From: Tabrizicola sp.
GTDB lineage: Bacteria; Pseudomonadota; Alphaproteobacteria; Rhodobacterales; Rhodobacteraceae
Assembly: GCF_022842145.1 (NCBI RefSeq)
Contig: NZ_JALHQD010000001.1
Span: 502,127-566,126 of the forward strand
Reading direction: 5' to 3'
DNA length: 64,000 nucleotides
Part shown: piece after piece, positions 53,434-62,614 of the stretch
How positions within the stretch are numbered: the stretch's first letter is position 1
Layout of the letters: every line of letters starts with the position of its first letter
Made by a program: the position numbers and the translations under genes
The notes under the pieces: generated by a model
Seen by the model: the letters and a program-made list of their open reading frames with translations, nothing else
The model's database searches: none
What the model was told of the DNA's origin: nothing

Positions 53434-54167
53434 TCCTTCCCGGCAAGATCGCCCGCCTTTACATCCTTGATCTCGGCCTCTTCGACGTCCGGGGTGGAGA
53501 GCGCATAATCGGCATCCCGGCCTACCTGATGCAGACCGACCGGGGCGCGAACATCCTCGTGGATACCGGCTTTCCGCCCGAATACCTGACCGACCCCGAC
53601 CGCGCCGACAAGGACGGCCTCCCCCGCTTTGGCCGCCTGATCGACTTCAGCGCCGACCAGACCGCAGAGGGCGCGCTGGCCCTTCTGGGCCTTGCGCCCG
53701 CCGACATCGACCTCGTCATCCTGACCCACGGCCACATCGACCACGTCGGCTCCCTGCCCCTGTTCGCCCACGCGCCCATCGTCCTCACCACCCGCGAGCG
53801 GGCCGAGCCTGCGCCGCTCTACTTTGGCAACACCCGCCCGATCCCCTGGCCCGACGCCACCTACCACTGCATCGACGCCGACACCCCGGTCTGCGAGGGC
53901 CTGACCCTCATCCCCACCCCCGGCCACACGCCCGGCCACCTGTCGGCCCTTGTCGACCTGCCCGATGGCCGCCGCGTGATCCTGGCCGCCGACGCCATCA
54001 ACCGCGCCTCCGAACCCGACGAGGCTTTCGCCGATTCGATGGACCCCGCCGCCTCGCAGGCTTCCGCCGCCCGCCTCATGGCCCTGATGACCCCCGGCGC
54101 GACCCTCATCTACGGCCACGAGCCAAGCCAATGGCCGGTGCTTCCCAAAGCCCCGCAACCGTTGTGA
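53430..54167 (+). CDS. Metallo-beta-lactamase-fold hydrolase, N-acyl-homoserine-lactonase-like
   Basis: This 245-residue protein has the HxHxDH motif LILTHGHIDHVGSLP near residue 93, TPGHTPGHLSALVDLPDGRR with the next metal His, LAADAIN with bridging Asp and a late His in YGHEPSQWP. The layout fits the AHL lactonase (AttM/AiiA-like) branch. A quorum-quenching role is possible but unproven. It starts with GTG overlapping the upstream stop, and overlaps the EamA gene by 37 bp. Confidence 0.8.
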   Translation: MILPGKIARLYILDLGLFDVRGGERIIGIPAYLMQTDRGANILVDTGFPPEYLTDPDRADKDGLPRFGRLIDFSADQTAEGALALLGLAPADIDLVILTHGHIDHVGSLPLFAHAPIVLTTRERAEPAPLYFGNTRPIPWPDATYHCIDADTPVCEGLTLIPTPGHTPGHLSALVDLPDGRRVILAADAINRASEPDEAFADSMDPAASQASAARLMALMTPGATLIYGHEPSQWPVLPKAPQPL

Positions 54168-55021
54168 CAGCCCACCGCCAGGGCATCCTGATGCTTCTCG
54201 GTGCGACGCTGGCCTGGAGCACCTCCGGCCTCTTCGCCCGCGCCATCACCGTCGACACGCCCACGCTGATCCTCTGGCGCGGACTTGCCGGCGCGGCAGG
54301 CCTCATGGTCGTCCTGTGGTGGCTGAAGGGGGCCGAGGGTTTCCACGATTTCCTCCGCCTCGGTCGGGCGGGCTGGGCCTACGCACTCTTCTCCGGCCTT
54401 GCGATGCTCCTCTTCGTCGGCAGCCTGCGGAATACCTCGATCGCCCATGTCGCCATCATTTACGCCACGCTCCCTTTCGTCGCCGCCTTCCTTGGCTGGC
54501 TGATCCTGAAGGAAACGCCTGGCCGCGCCGGTATCCTTGCCGCCGCCCTCGCTTTGGCCGGGGCCGCGGTCATGGTCGGCCTTGGCAACGACGGTGCGCT
54601 TCTGGGGGACCTCATGGCCTTCGGCATGGTCCTCGCCGTCGCCGGGATGATCCTGATCGCCCGCGGCCATCCCGACGCCCCAATGCTGGCCGCAGGCACG
54701 CTGTCCGCCATCTGGGCCCCGCTGGCGATGGTCCCGTTCTCGACCCTCTCCGGGATCGACGGCCCGAACATCCTGCTGATGATCGCCTTCGGCCTGATCA
54801 ACTCCACCCTTGGCTTCGCGCTTTTCGTCATCGGCTCGCGCCATACCACGCCGGTCGAAACCGCCCTCATCGGCGCGCTGGAAACCGCGCTGACCCCGGT
54901 CTGGGTCTGGCTGATCTTCCTTGAGACTCCGACCACCCCGACCCTGATCGGCGGAGCGATGGTGATGGCAGCCTCGCTAGGCCATATTCTCTGGACGGCC
55001 CGACAACCGGCCCCGGCCTGA
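54131..55021 (+). CDS. EamA/DMT-family transporter
   Basis: This 296-residue protein has about 10 spans, with QGILMLLGATLAWSTSGLFA at the first and LIGALETALTPVWVWLIFLE in the last third. The 37-bp overlap with the lactonase-like gene may be reduced if translation starts at a later codon. It is the fourth EamA transporter in the window. Substrate unknown; a hairpin follows. Confidence 0.85.
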   Translation: MAGASQSPATVVTAHRQGILMLLGATLAWSTSGLFARAITVDTPTLILWRGLAGAAGLMVVLWWLKGAEGFHDFLRLGRAGWAYALFSGLAMLLFVGSLRNTSIAHVAIIYATLPFVAAFLGWLILKETPGRAGILAAALALAGAAVMVGLGNDGALLGDLMAFGMVLAVAGMILIARGHPDAPMLAAGTLSAIWAPLAMVPFSTLSGIDGPNILLMIAFGLINSTLGFALFVIGSRHTTPVETALIGALETALTPVWVWLIFLETPTTPTLIGGAMVMAASLGHILWTARQPAPA

Positions 55022-55029
55022 CCCGGAAC

Positions 55030-55053
55030 GGGGGCGCCCGGTCAGGTGCCCCC
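55030..55053. terminator. Hairpin between convergent EamA and 53-residue genes
   Basis: GGGGGC and GCCCCC arms enclose a partly paired centre, followed by CTCCCCTG. There is no strong U-tract. Confidence 0.4.
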
Positions 55054-55060
55054 TCCCCTG

Positions 55061-55222
55061 TCACCGCTGCCCCGACTTGCCGGGGATCATCCCCCGCTTC
55101 GGCACCAGCTTCAGGCTTTGCGGCCCCTTGGTCGCCTTCAGCGCCGCGGGGTCGAACCCCTTGGCCTTCGGCAACGGCTTCAATCCCGCCAAAGCGGGCT
55201 TTCCAGTCTTCGTGTGCGGCAT
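55061..55222 (-). CDS. Small basic protein, 53 residues
   Basis: The protein begins MPHTKTGKPALAGLKPLPKA and has 11 Lys, many Pro and Gly, and ends KSGQR. Third codon positions are strongly G/C like neighbouring genes, supporting coding. A GGGG-rich ribosome-binding site lies 6 bases before the ATG. Two mini-ORFs starting MDKT lie upstream on the same strand. No family recognised; nucleic-acid binding is a guess from charge. Confidence 0.5.
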   Translation of the reverse strand: MPHTKTGKPALAGLKPLPKAKGFDPAALKATKGPQSLKLVPKRGMIPGKSGQR

Positions 55223-55516
55223 GATCTGCCCCTGTCTTGGAAATGGCTGTCAGCCGGTCATGAACCGGCGCGAACGGCACTCAAGCCGAAACGGTCTTGT
55301 CCATTCTCAGGGCACTCCTTGGTCGAAGGGCTTTCGTCCGGGCCGGATCACCGACCCCGCTCGCGGCCCCCACGGGGGCGTCAGGCTGTCTTGTCCATCG
55401 CGCTGCACTCCTCTGCCAAGGCGGCAATTATGCCACGAACACCCCCGCGTGACAATCCGTGCGGTCCGGCCTATACCGCGCCCGAACCGTCCCCCAAGCG
55501 TCCAAGGGCACCAAAA

Positions 55517-56434
55517 ATGACCACCCTCGTCTTCGGCCACAAATCCCCCGACACCGATTCCACCGGCTCGCCCATCATCTGGGCCTGGTACCTGTCCGAA
55601 ACCGGTACTCCGGCGAAACCCGTCCTGCTGGGCGAGCCGAACACCGAAGCCGCCTTCGTGCTGCGCCATTGGGGTCTGGAGAAGCCTGCGATCATCCAGG
55701 ATGTCACTGCCGACGACTCCGTCGTGATCGTCGACACCAACAACCCGGCGGAACTGCCGCCCTCGATCAACGAGGCGAAGATCCAGGGCATCATCGATCA
55801 TCATATGCTGGTCGGCGGCATCAAGACGAAGAACCCGATCGACATCACCATCCGCCCGCTCGCCTGCACCGCGACCATCATGCACGACCTGATGGGCGAC
55901 ACGCTGGCCAAGGCACCGAAGCACATCAAGGGCGCGATGCTGTCCTGCATCCTGTCCGACACGCTGGAATTCCGTTCGCCCACCACCACGCCGCACGACC
56001 GCGCCGTGGCGGAAAAGCTGGCCGCCGACCTCGGCGTCTCGATCCCCGACCTTGCCGCAAAGATGTTCGAGGCCAAGTCCGACGTCTCGGCCTTCTCGGA
56101 TGCCGAACTCCTTCGCATGGATTCCAAGGAATACACCGTCGCCGGGAAAGAGCTGCGCGTGTCTGTGCTGGAAACCACCGCGCCCAAGGTAGTCCTTGAC
56201 CGCAAGGACAGCCTGATGCGCTCGATGGAAGGTGTCGCAAAAGAGGACGGAGCAGACCAGGTGCTGCTGTTCGTCGTGGACATCATCCGTGAGGAAGCGA
56301 CGCTTCTTGTCCCGAACGATCTGGTCAAGCAGATGGCCGAAGCTTCCTTCGGTGCCAAGGTGACCGGCGATACCGTCGTTCTTCCGGGGATCATGAGCCG
56401 CAAGAAGCAGATCATCCCGGCGCTGAAGCTCTGA
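55517..56434 (+). CDS. ppaC: Manganese-dependent (family II) inorganic pyrophosphatase
   Basis: This 305-residue DHH-family enzyme hydrolyses pyrophosphate. Metal motifs are FGHKSPDTDS at residue 6, VIVDTNNPAEL, and GIIDHHMLVGG; the C-terminal DHHA2 domain carries DRKDSLMRS and the final MSRKKQIIPAL (RKKQ substrate-binding motif). Family II enzymes are commoner in Firmicutes; this one occurs in a subset of alphaproteobacteria. AAGG precedes the ATG. A 32-bp palindrome follows the stop. Confidence 0.95.
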   Translation: MTTLVFGHKSPDTDSTGSPIIWAWYLSETGTPAKPVLLGEPNTEAAFVLRHWGLEKPAIIQDVTADDSVVIVDTNNPAELPPSINEAKIQGIIDHHMLVGGIKTKNPIDITIRPLACTATIMHDLMGDTLAKAPKHIKGAMLSCILSDTLEFRSPTTTPHDRAVAEKLAADLGVSIPDLAAKMFEAKSDVSAFSDAELLRMDSKEYTVAGKELRVSVLETTAPKVVLDRKDSLMRSMEGVAKEDGADQVLLFVVDIIREEATLLVPNDLVKQMAEASFGAKVTGDTVVLPGIMSRKKQIIPALKL

Positions 56435-56452
56435 TTTGACGCTGTTGCGCAA

Positions 56453-56484
56453 CCGTCCGTGCATACGCGCGTATGCATGGACGG
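56453..56484. other. 32-bp near-perfect palindrome between ppaC and the HAD gene
   Basis: Arms of 16 bases with one G-T mismatch; the central 16 bases GCATACGCGCGTATGC are a perfect palindrome. It begins 18 bp after the ppaC stop. Without a U-tract it is either a terminator of unusual form or a protein-binding site for the downstream gene. Confidence 0.7.
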
Positions 56485-56539
56485 AATACGCGGTGTAGAC
56501 GGACCGTAGACCGCTGGTTTTGCTTCGAAAGGGCCACCA

Positions 56540-57430
56540 ATGACCGAGATCATCCGCTCTCTGGCAGACCTGACCGGCCGCTACGACGCCGTCTTTTGCG
56601 ACCTCTGGGGCTGCCTGCACAACGGCAAGGCGGCGTTCCCGGCCGCCGTCGCGGCCCTGCAGGGCTTCCGCGCGACGGGTGGCAAGGTCGTTCTCCTGAC
56701 CAACGCTCCGCGGCCCAAATCCAGCGTGATCAAGCAGTTGGACGCACTTGGCGTGCCCCGCGACGTCTGGGACATCGTGGTCACCTCGGGCGACGCCGCG
56801 CAGATGGCGATGCTGACGGGGGCCGTCGGGCGGAAAGTCCACCACATCGGCGCGCCCAAGGATGAAGTTTTCTTCACCGATTTCGCCGAGGATATCGCTG
56901 CCTTCGCAACCACCCAGCCCCCGATCACCCGCGTCCCCCTCAACGAGGCCGAGGGCATCGTTTGCACCGGCCTTTTCGACGACATGACCGAGACTCCCGA
57001 TGACTACCGCGCCGCACTTCTGATGGGAAAGACCCTTGGCCTGCCGATGCTTTGCGCCAATCCGGACATCATCGTCGATCTTGGCGACAAGCGGCTCTAC
57101 TGCGCCGGCGCGCTGGCTCAGGCCTATGAAGCGATGGGTGGCGCCACCCTCTACTTCGGCAAGCCCCATCCCCCGATCTACGACCTTGCCCGCCGTCGCC
57201 TTGCCGACGCCGGCGCTTCCGCCGACCCGCAGATCCTGTGCATCGGCGACGGGATTTCGACGGATATTCAAGGCGGTATCTCGGAAGGCCTCGACACGCT
57301 CTTCATTACCGGCGGGCTAGAGGCGGCCCAGTTCGGCGCTGACGTCGAAACTCCCGATGCCGGGAAACTGGCGGCATGGCTGACCTCGCGGCAGCTTTCC
57401 GCGACCTTTGCGATGGGCCGCCTGCGCTGA
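56540..57430 (+). CDS. HAD-superfamily hydrolase, TIGR01459-like (class IIA)
   Basis: This 296-residue protein has HAD motif I AVFCDLWGCLHNG (DxW instead of the second Asp), motif II LLTNAPRPKS, and motifs III/IV in YFGKPHPPIYDLA and CIGDGISTDIQGG. The class IIA cap lies between. Relatives of NagD/pyridoxal phosphatases; in TIGR01459 the second Asp of motif I is replaced, so activity may differ. ATG at 56540 with a modest AAAGG upstream. Confidence 0.85.
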   Translation: MTEIIRSLADLTGRYDAVFCDLWGCLHNGKAAFPAAVAALQGFRATGGKVVLLTNAPRPKSSVIKQLDALGVPRDVWDIVVTSGDAAQMAMLTGAVGRKVHHIGAPKDEVFFTDFAEDIAAFATTQPPITRVPLNEAEGIVCTGLFDDMTETPDDYRAALLMGKTLGLPMLCANPDIIVDLGDKRLYCAGALAQAYEAMGGATLYFGKPHPPIYDLARRRLADAGASADPQILCIGDGISTDIQGGISEGLDTLFITGGLEAAQFGADVETPDAGKLAAWLTSRQLSATFAMGRLR

Positions 57431-57548
57431 CGGCGCGGTAACTTTCGGTCCTATTTTCCGATGTAATTGAACAATTATTGCGCGACGGATTGTGCTGCAT
57501 CGCAGCATGTGCTAGTGTCACGCGATGACCGGAAGGGATTCGAACCCA

Positions 57549-57992
57549 ATGCTCGACAACATGCCGCGCGGCACGATCTGCATCGAAGACATCGAAATCG
57601 GCATGTCCCGCCACCTCATGAAGGTGGTAACCGACCGGGATATCGAGCTTTTTGCCGAAGTCTCCACCGACCGGAACCCCGTCCACCTGGATGAACAATA
57701 CGCCCAGGACACCATTTTTGAGGGCCGGATCGCCCACGGCATGCTCACCGCTGGCCTCATCTCCGCCGTCATCGGCGAACAGCTTCCGGGCCACGGCACC
57801 GTCTATCTTGGCCAAAGTCTGAAGTTCATGGCCCCCGTCCGACCCGGCGACATGGTCCGGGCCGAGGTCACCGTGACCGCTATCGATCACGCAAAGCGCA
57901 GGGTGACCCTTGAAACCTTGGCCTCGGTGGGTAAAACCGTTGTCCTGAAGGGTGAAGCGCTGGTTCTGGCGCCCAGCCGCAAGTTCGACTGA
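57549..57992 (+). CDS. MaoC-family (hot-dog fold) dehydratase
   Basis: This 147-residue protein has the (R)-hydratase signature FAEVSTDRNPVHLDEQYAQD with catalytic Asp and His, followed by GRIAHGMLTAGLISAV. It probably hydrates enoyl-CoA. The start at 57549 was preferred to the ATG at 57525, since GGAAGG lies between them. The AT-rich region upstream holds a TGCTGC/GCAGCA inverted repeat. Confidence 0.88.
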   Translation: MLDNMPRGTICIEDIEIGMSRHLMKVVTDRDIELFAEVSTDRNPVHLDEQYAQDTIFEGRIAHGMLTAGLISAVIGEQLPGHGTVYLGQSLKFMAPVRPGDMVRAEVTVTAIDHAKRRVTLETLASVGKTVVLKGEALVLAPSRKFD

Positions 57993-58028
57993 CGGTATAC
58001 GGGCACTCTGGGGCCCGCAAAGGGCAGG

Positions 58029-58952
58029 ATGCAGCAGCACTTTCACTGGCAGGGCCTACCCGTGCAGGCCCGCGGCGCCTCCGTCGCGATGGGCAATTTC
58101 GACGGCGTGCATCGTGGCCACCAATCGGTGATCGACCTTGCCCGCGGCACTGCACCCCTTGGCATCATCACCTTCGAGCCGCACCCGCGCCAGTTCTTCG
58201 CGCCCACAAGCCCGGCCTTCCGCCTGATGAATGCCGAAGCCCGCGCCAACCGCCTGGCCCGTCTTGGGGTCCAGCACCTCTACCAGCTTCCCTTCGACGC
58301 AACCCTTGCCGGCCTGACCCCCGATGCCTTCGTCACCGACGTCCTCCACCAGGGCCTCGGCATCAGCCACGTCGTGGTTGGCGCCGACTTCTGCTTCGGC
58401 AAGGGGCGCTCGGGCAACGCGGACGACCTTGCAAACTTCTGCACGCAAAGAGGAATCCGCACCACAATCGCCCCCCTCGTCGCCGACAACGGCACCGAGA
58501 TTTCCTCGACCAACATTCGCCGAGCCTTGACCGATGGCCGCCCGCGCGACGCCGCCGCGATGCTGGGCCATTGGCACCGGATCGAGGGCGAGGTCCTGCA
58601 TGGCGAAAAGCGGGGGCGCGAACTTGGCTATCCCACCGCCAACATGTCCGTCGATGGCCTGCACCTGCCCAGGATCGGGGTCTACGCCGTGCTGGTCGAT
58701 ATCCTGACCGGCCCCCACAAGGGCAGCCACCACGGCGTAGCCAGCCTTGGCGTCCGACCAATGTTCGGCGAAAACCGCCCGAACCTTGAAACCTTCCTCT
58801 TCGACTTCAAGGGCGACCTTTACGGCCAGCACCTGTCGATCGCTCTGGTCGACTACCTCCGTCCCGAGTTGAAGTTCGACGGCCTTCCCGCGCTGATCAC
58901 CCAGATGGACGCCGACAGCGCCCGCGCCCGCTCGATCCTTGCCGCGCTGTAG
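58029..58952 (+). CDS. ribF: Bifunctional riboflavin kinase / FAD synthetase
   Basis: This 307-residue enzyme makes FMN and FAD. The N-terminal nucleotidyltransferase has VAMGNFDGVHRGHQSVI, TFEPHPRQFF and the C-terminal ISSTNIRRAL. The flavokinase domain has GRELGYPTANMSVDG and EPxxL-like NLETFLFDFKGDLYG. Full length for alphaproteobacteria. Starts 37 bp after the MaoC gene. Confidence 0.95.
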   Translation: MQQHFHWQGLPVQARGASVAMGNFDGVHRGHQSVIDLARGTAPLGIITFEPHPRQFFAPTSPAFRLMNAEARANRLARLGVQHLYQLPFDATLAGLTPDAFVTDVLHQGLGISHVVVGADFCFGKGRSGNADDLANFCTQRGIRTTIAPLVADNGTEISSTNIRRALTDGRPRDAAAMLGHWHRIEGEVLHGEKRGRELGYPTANMSVDGLHLPRIGVYAVLVDILTGPHKGSHHGVASLGVRPMFGENRPNLETFLFDFKGDLYGQHLSIALVDYLRPELKFDGLPALITQMDADSARARSILAAL

Positions 58953-58991
58953 CCCCTTCCCTTTTCCGGCTTGCCGCCCCAGGTTGGCCGC

Positions 58992-59444
58992 ATGACCCAA
59001 CTCCGCCCCCGCTTCTGGGAAACCGTTCCCCTGACCAAGATGACGCAAGCCGAATGGGAGGCCCTGTGCGACGGCTGCGGCAAGTGCTGCCTGAACAAGC
59101 TGGAGTATGAGGACACCGGCGAAGTCGCCTACACGCGCGTCGCCTGCCGCCTGTTCGACGGCGACACCTGTCAATGCATGGATTACCCGAATCGGAAGAT
59201 GCACGTGCCGGAGTGCGTGGTCCTGACGCCCAAGACCCTGCCGAAGATCGCCTACTGGATGCCCTCGACCTGCGCCTACAAGCTGCTGTTCCACAAGAAG
59301 CGACTGCCGGACTGGCACCCCTTGCTGACCGGCGATCCCAACAGCACGCATACTGCCGAACAGTCCATCAAGGGACTCACCCTGTCCGAACTCGACGTCC
59401 CCGAGGATGACTGGGAAGATTATCTGATCGAGGAAACCCCCTGA
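58992..59444 (+). CDS. YcgN/UPF0260 family cysteine-cluster protein
   Basis: This 150-residue protein has a Cys cluster, CDGCGKCCLNKLE (near 30) and CRLFDGDTCQCMDYPNR, and CAYKLLFHKKRLPDWHPLLT, matching YcgN (UPF0260), likely a metal-binding protein of unknown function. The ATG at 58992 begins the conserved N-terminus. It shares a base with the ltaE start (TGATG). Confidence 0.9.
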   Translation: MTQLRPRFWETVPLTKMTQAEWEALCDGCGKCCLNKLEYEDTGEVAYTRVACRLFDGDTCQCMDYPNRKMHVPECVVLTPKTLPKIAYWMPSTCAYKLLFHKKRLPDWHPLLTGDPNSTHTAEQSIKGLTLSELDVPEDDWEDYLIEETP

Positions 59445-60460
59445 TGCGCTTTGCTTCCGACAACACCTCCGGCGCGGCCCCCGAGGTCATGGCCGCGATC
59501 CTCAAGGCCAACGAGGGCTATGAGCGCAGCTATGGCTCCGACGCCGCGATGGAGCGGGTGACCGAACTGGTGCGCGAGCTGTTCGAGGCTCCGCAGGCCG
59601 AGGTCCGCCTTGTCGCGACCGGCACCGCCGCCAATGCGCTTGCCATCGCCACCCATGTCCAGCCCTGGGACGCGGTCTTCTGCCACCGCCTCGCCCACAT
59701 CGCCGAAGACGAATGCAACGCACCCGAGTTCTACTCTGGCGCCAAACTGGTCCTTGTCCCCGGCGAGCACGGCAAGATCACCCCGGATACCCTGGGCCAG
59801 GCCCTTGCCACCACCGGCGAAAGCGGTGTCCACGGCGTCCAGCGCGGGATGCTGTCCCTGACCAACGTCACCGAGGCCGGGACCGTCTACACGCCCGCCG
59901 AGATCGCCGGACTGACCGCGATGGCAAAGGCGAAGGGCCTGCCCTGCCACCTTGACGGCGCGCGGTTTGCCAATGCGCTGGTCGCCACCAACGCGACCCC
60001 GGCCGAGATGACCTGGAAGGCCGGCATCGATGTGCTTTCCCTTGGCGGCACGAAGAACGGCTGCCTTGGGGTGGAAGGCGTCGTCCTCTTCAACCCGGAC
60101 AAGGCCTGGGAGCTGGAGCTCCGTCGCAAGCGCGGCGGGCATCTCTTCTCGAAGCACCGTTTCCTTTCCGCCCAGATGGAGGCCTACCTCACCAACGGCC
60201 TGTGGCTGCGACTTGCCGCCCATGCCAATGCGATGGGTCAGCGACTGGTGCAGGGACTGCGGGATCGTCAGGCCCATGTCCCGCCGGCAGATGCCAACAT
60301 GCTTTTCCCCGAATGGGGCGTCGGCCACCACGACCGGCTCGAGGCGGCGGGTGCCGCCTATTACCGTTTCAACGCCCCCGAAGGCCGGGAACGCGCCAGG
60401 CTTGTCGCCAGCTGGTCCACCACGGAAGCCGATGTCGACCGTTTCCTCAACGCCTTCTGA
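59444..60460 (+). CDS. ltaE: Low-specificity L-threonine aldolase
   Basis: This 338-residue PLP enzyme cleaves threonine to glycine and acetaldehyde. Seen: FASDNTSGAAPEVMAAI, HIAEDECNAPEF, substrate/PLP region HLDGARFANAL and the PLP-Lys motif LGGTKNGCLG. Start at the TGATG overlap with the YcgN gene. Fold type I, full length. Confidence 0.93.
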   Translation: MRFASDNTSGAAPEVMAAILKANEGYERSYGSDAAMERVTELVRELFEAPQAEVRLVATGTAANALAIATHVQPWDAVFCHRLAHIAEDECNAPEFYSGAKLVLVPGEHGKITPDTLGQALATTGESGVHGVQRGMLSLTNVTEAGTVYTPAEIAGLTAMAKAKGLPCHLDGARFANALVATNATPAEMTWKAGIDVLSLGGTKNGCLGVEGVVLFNPDKAWELELRRKRGGHLFSKHRFLSAQMEAYLTNGLWLRLAAHANAMGQRLVQGLRDRQAHVPPADANMLFPEWGVGHHDRLEAAGAAYYRFNAPEGRERARLVASWSTTEADVDRFLNAF

Positions 60461-60573
60461 CCCATTTGCTGCACATGCCATGAAATTCGCGCGTTTAGCG
60501 GTGGCGGACGTTTGCAACCGCTATGGCTGGTGATAAGCGACAGGCATTCCGAATCCGCTGCCACGGAGCCGCC

Positions 60574-61593
60574 ATGCCCGCAGTCACCGAACCGAAGCTC
60601 ATCGCCGGGAACGCAAACCTTTCGCTTGCCAAGTCCATCGCGCGCCGAATGTCGATGCATCGGGGGATGAGCGTCAGCCTCGTCGAGGCCCGGGTCGAGC
60701 GGTTCAATGACCAGGAAATCTTCGTCGAGGTCTTCGAGAACGTCCGCGGCGAGGACATGTACATCATCCAGTCGACCTCGAACCCGGCGAACGACAACCT
60801 GATGGAGCTTCTGATCATGACCGACGCCCTGCGTCGGTCTTCTGCTTCCAGGATCACCGCCGTGATCCCCTATTTCGGATACGCCCGTCAGGACCGCCGC
60901 GCCAAGGCCCGCACGCCGATCACCGCGAAACTGGTAGCGAACATGATCGCCGAAGCGGGTGTCGACCGCGTGCTGACGCTGGACCTGCACGCCGCGCAGA
61001 TCCAGGGCTTCTTCGACATCCCGGTGGACAACCTCTACGCCTCGCCGGTCTTTGCGCTGGACATCGAACACCAGTTCCGCGGCCAGATGCAGGACCTGAT
61101 GGTCGTCTCGCCCGATGTCGGTGGCGTGGCCCGCGCGCGCGAGCTTGCCAAGCGGATCAACGCCCCCCTCGCCATCGTCGACAAGCGGCGCGAAAAGGCG
61201 GGTGAAGTGGCCGAGATGACCGTGATCGGCGACGTGAAGGGCCGCAAGTGCATCATCGTCGACGACATCTGCGACACCGCCGGCACGCTGTGCAAGGCCG
61301 CCGAAACGCTGATGGAGGCCGGCGCTGTCGAAGTGCACAGCTACATCACCCACGGCGTCCTTTCCGGACCGGCGGTCGAGCGCGTGCAGAACTCGGTCAT
61401 GAAGTCGCTGGTGATCACCGACAGCATCGAGGCGACCGAGAAGGTGAAAGCGGCAGGCAACATCCGCATCGTCCCGACCGCACCCATGTTCGCCCAGGCC
61501 ATCCTCAACATCTGGGGCGGAATGTCCGTTTCCAGCCTGTTCGAAACCGACACCCTGGTCCCGATCTACGAAGGCCTCTACCAGCGCAGTTGA
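60574..61593 (+). CDS. prs: Ribose-phosphate pyrophosphokinase
   Basis: This 339-residue enzyme makes PRPP from ribose 5-phosphate and ATP. Seen: [18 protein letters not shown], the flexible ATP-loop [20 protein letters not shown], and the PRPP-binding [18 protein letters not shown]. The ATG at 60574 has GGAG six bases upstream; a start 17 codons earlier was rejected. It supplies purine, pyrimidine and histidine synthesis. Confidence 0.95.
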   Translation: MPAVTEPKLIAGNANLSLAKSIARRMSMHRGMSVSLVEARVERFNDQEIFVEVFENVRGEDMYIIQSTSNPANDNLMELLIMTDALRRSSASRITAVIPYFGYARQDRRAKARTPITAKLVANMIAEAGVDRVLTLDLHAAQIQGFFDIPVDNLYASPVFALDIEHQFRGQMQDLMVVSPDVGGVARARELAKRINAPLAIVDKRREKAGEVAEMTVIGDVKGRKCIIVDDICDTAGTLCKAAETLMEAGAVEVHSYITHGVLSGPAVERVQNSVMKSLVITDSIEATEKVKAAGNIRIVPTAPMFAQAILNIWGGMSVSSLFETDTLVPIYEGLYQRS

Positions 61594-61678
61594 GCCTCTG
61601 ATTTGCGCTTCTATTGCCATAAAGTCTGCGCAATGGCCCTGTAGCTCTGCGATTGTTGCAGGTTCGGGGCAAGTCAGC

Positions 61679-62614
61679 ATGTGGTCTAAAGCCGAAACGC
61701 AAGGTCCGGGCGCCTATCTCCGTCTCCTGGGGTCCGAGCGTCAGATGCTTGTCTTCATCGCGGCCGTCGGGCTCTTGGCCGTGGCGCTGGCCCTTGTTCT
61801 GCAAAGACAGGTGAACTGGTCCCCCTTCGTCGGCGGCTACGCCGCGACGTTGGGTCTTGCCGCCATAGGCGCCTACGTGCGGCATGTGAAAGCCTCGCCG
61901 CGCATGGCGCTCGCGCTGGTCGGTGTGGCGATCTTCACCGGCTTCACGGCGGTGTCGTCGATCTTCATCTTCACGCTTTTCCCGCTGGCCAACCCGCTGA
62001 TCGACCCGATCCTGATCCAGGTCGACCAGACGCTTGGCTATCACTGGCCCGGCCTGATTGCGTGGCTGGCCGACTATCCGGTGGCCGCGAAGGCTCTGGG
62101 CTATGTCTACCACTCCTCGCTGATCCAGGTCCTCCTGACCATCGTCCTGCTCGCCGCCCTCTCGCGCGAACTGGCGTTGCACCGTTTCCTTCTCGTCGGC
62201 ATCGTCACGCTGATCATCGCCGTCGCGATCTGGTGGGTCGTGCCCAGCGTCGGACCCTCGGCCTTTCAGGAGATTCCCGAAGCGCACCGACTGGCGACCG
62301 GCCTCTACTACAGCCCCGCCTATGGCGATTATCTGCGTACCCTGGCCGAGGTTGGGCCGCCGGTGATCACCCCCGAGGTCATCACGGGCGTGGTCGCTTT
62401 CCCGTCCTACCACATGATCATGGCGCTTCTGGTGGTCTGGTTCACCCGCGGCACCTTCGCCTTCCTGCCCGCCGCCCTCGTCAACACCGCGATGATCCCT
62501 GCCACCCTCTCGCATGGCGGGCACCACCTGATCGACCTGGTCGGGGGGCTGGCCGTCTTTGTGCTGGGTGTCTGGATCGCCAACCGCTTGATCCGGCACG
62601 AGCCCCAGCCCTAG
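61679..62614 (+). CDS. PAP2-superfamily (PAP2_3) membrane protein
   Basis: This 311-residue protein has 6-7 membrane spans, starting near residue 23 (MLVFIAAVGLLAVALALVLQ). Late motifs AFPSYHMIMALLVVW and HGGHHLIDLVGGLAV fit the active-site SxxH and H-x3-D of the PAP2_3/inositol-phosphorylceramide-synthase-like group. A lipid phosphatase or headgroup-transfer role is inferred. The 3' end overlaps the lectin gene by 4 bp. Confidence 0.82.
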   Translation: MWSKAETQGPGAYLRLLGSERQMLVFIAAVGLLAVALALVLQRQVNWSPFVGGYAATLGLAAIGAYVRHVKASPRMALALVGVAIFTGFTAVSSIFIFTLFPLANPLIDPILIQVDQTLGYHWPGLIAWLADYPVAAKALGYVYHSSLIQVLLTIVLLAALSRELALHRFLLVGIVTLIIAVAIWWVVPSVGPSAFQEIPEAHRLATGLYYSPAYGDYLRTLAEVGPPVITPEVITGVVAFPSYHMIMALLVVWFTRGTFAFLPAALVNTAMIPATLSHGGHHLIDLVGGLAVFVLGVWIANRLIRHEPQP

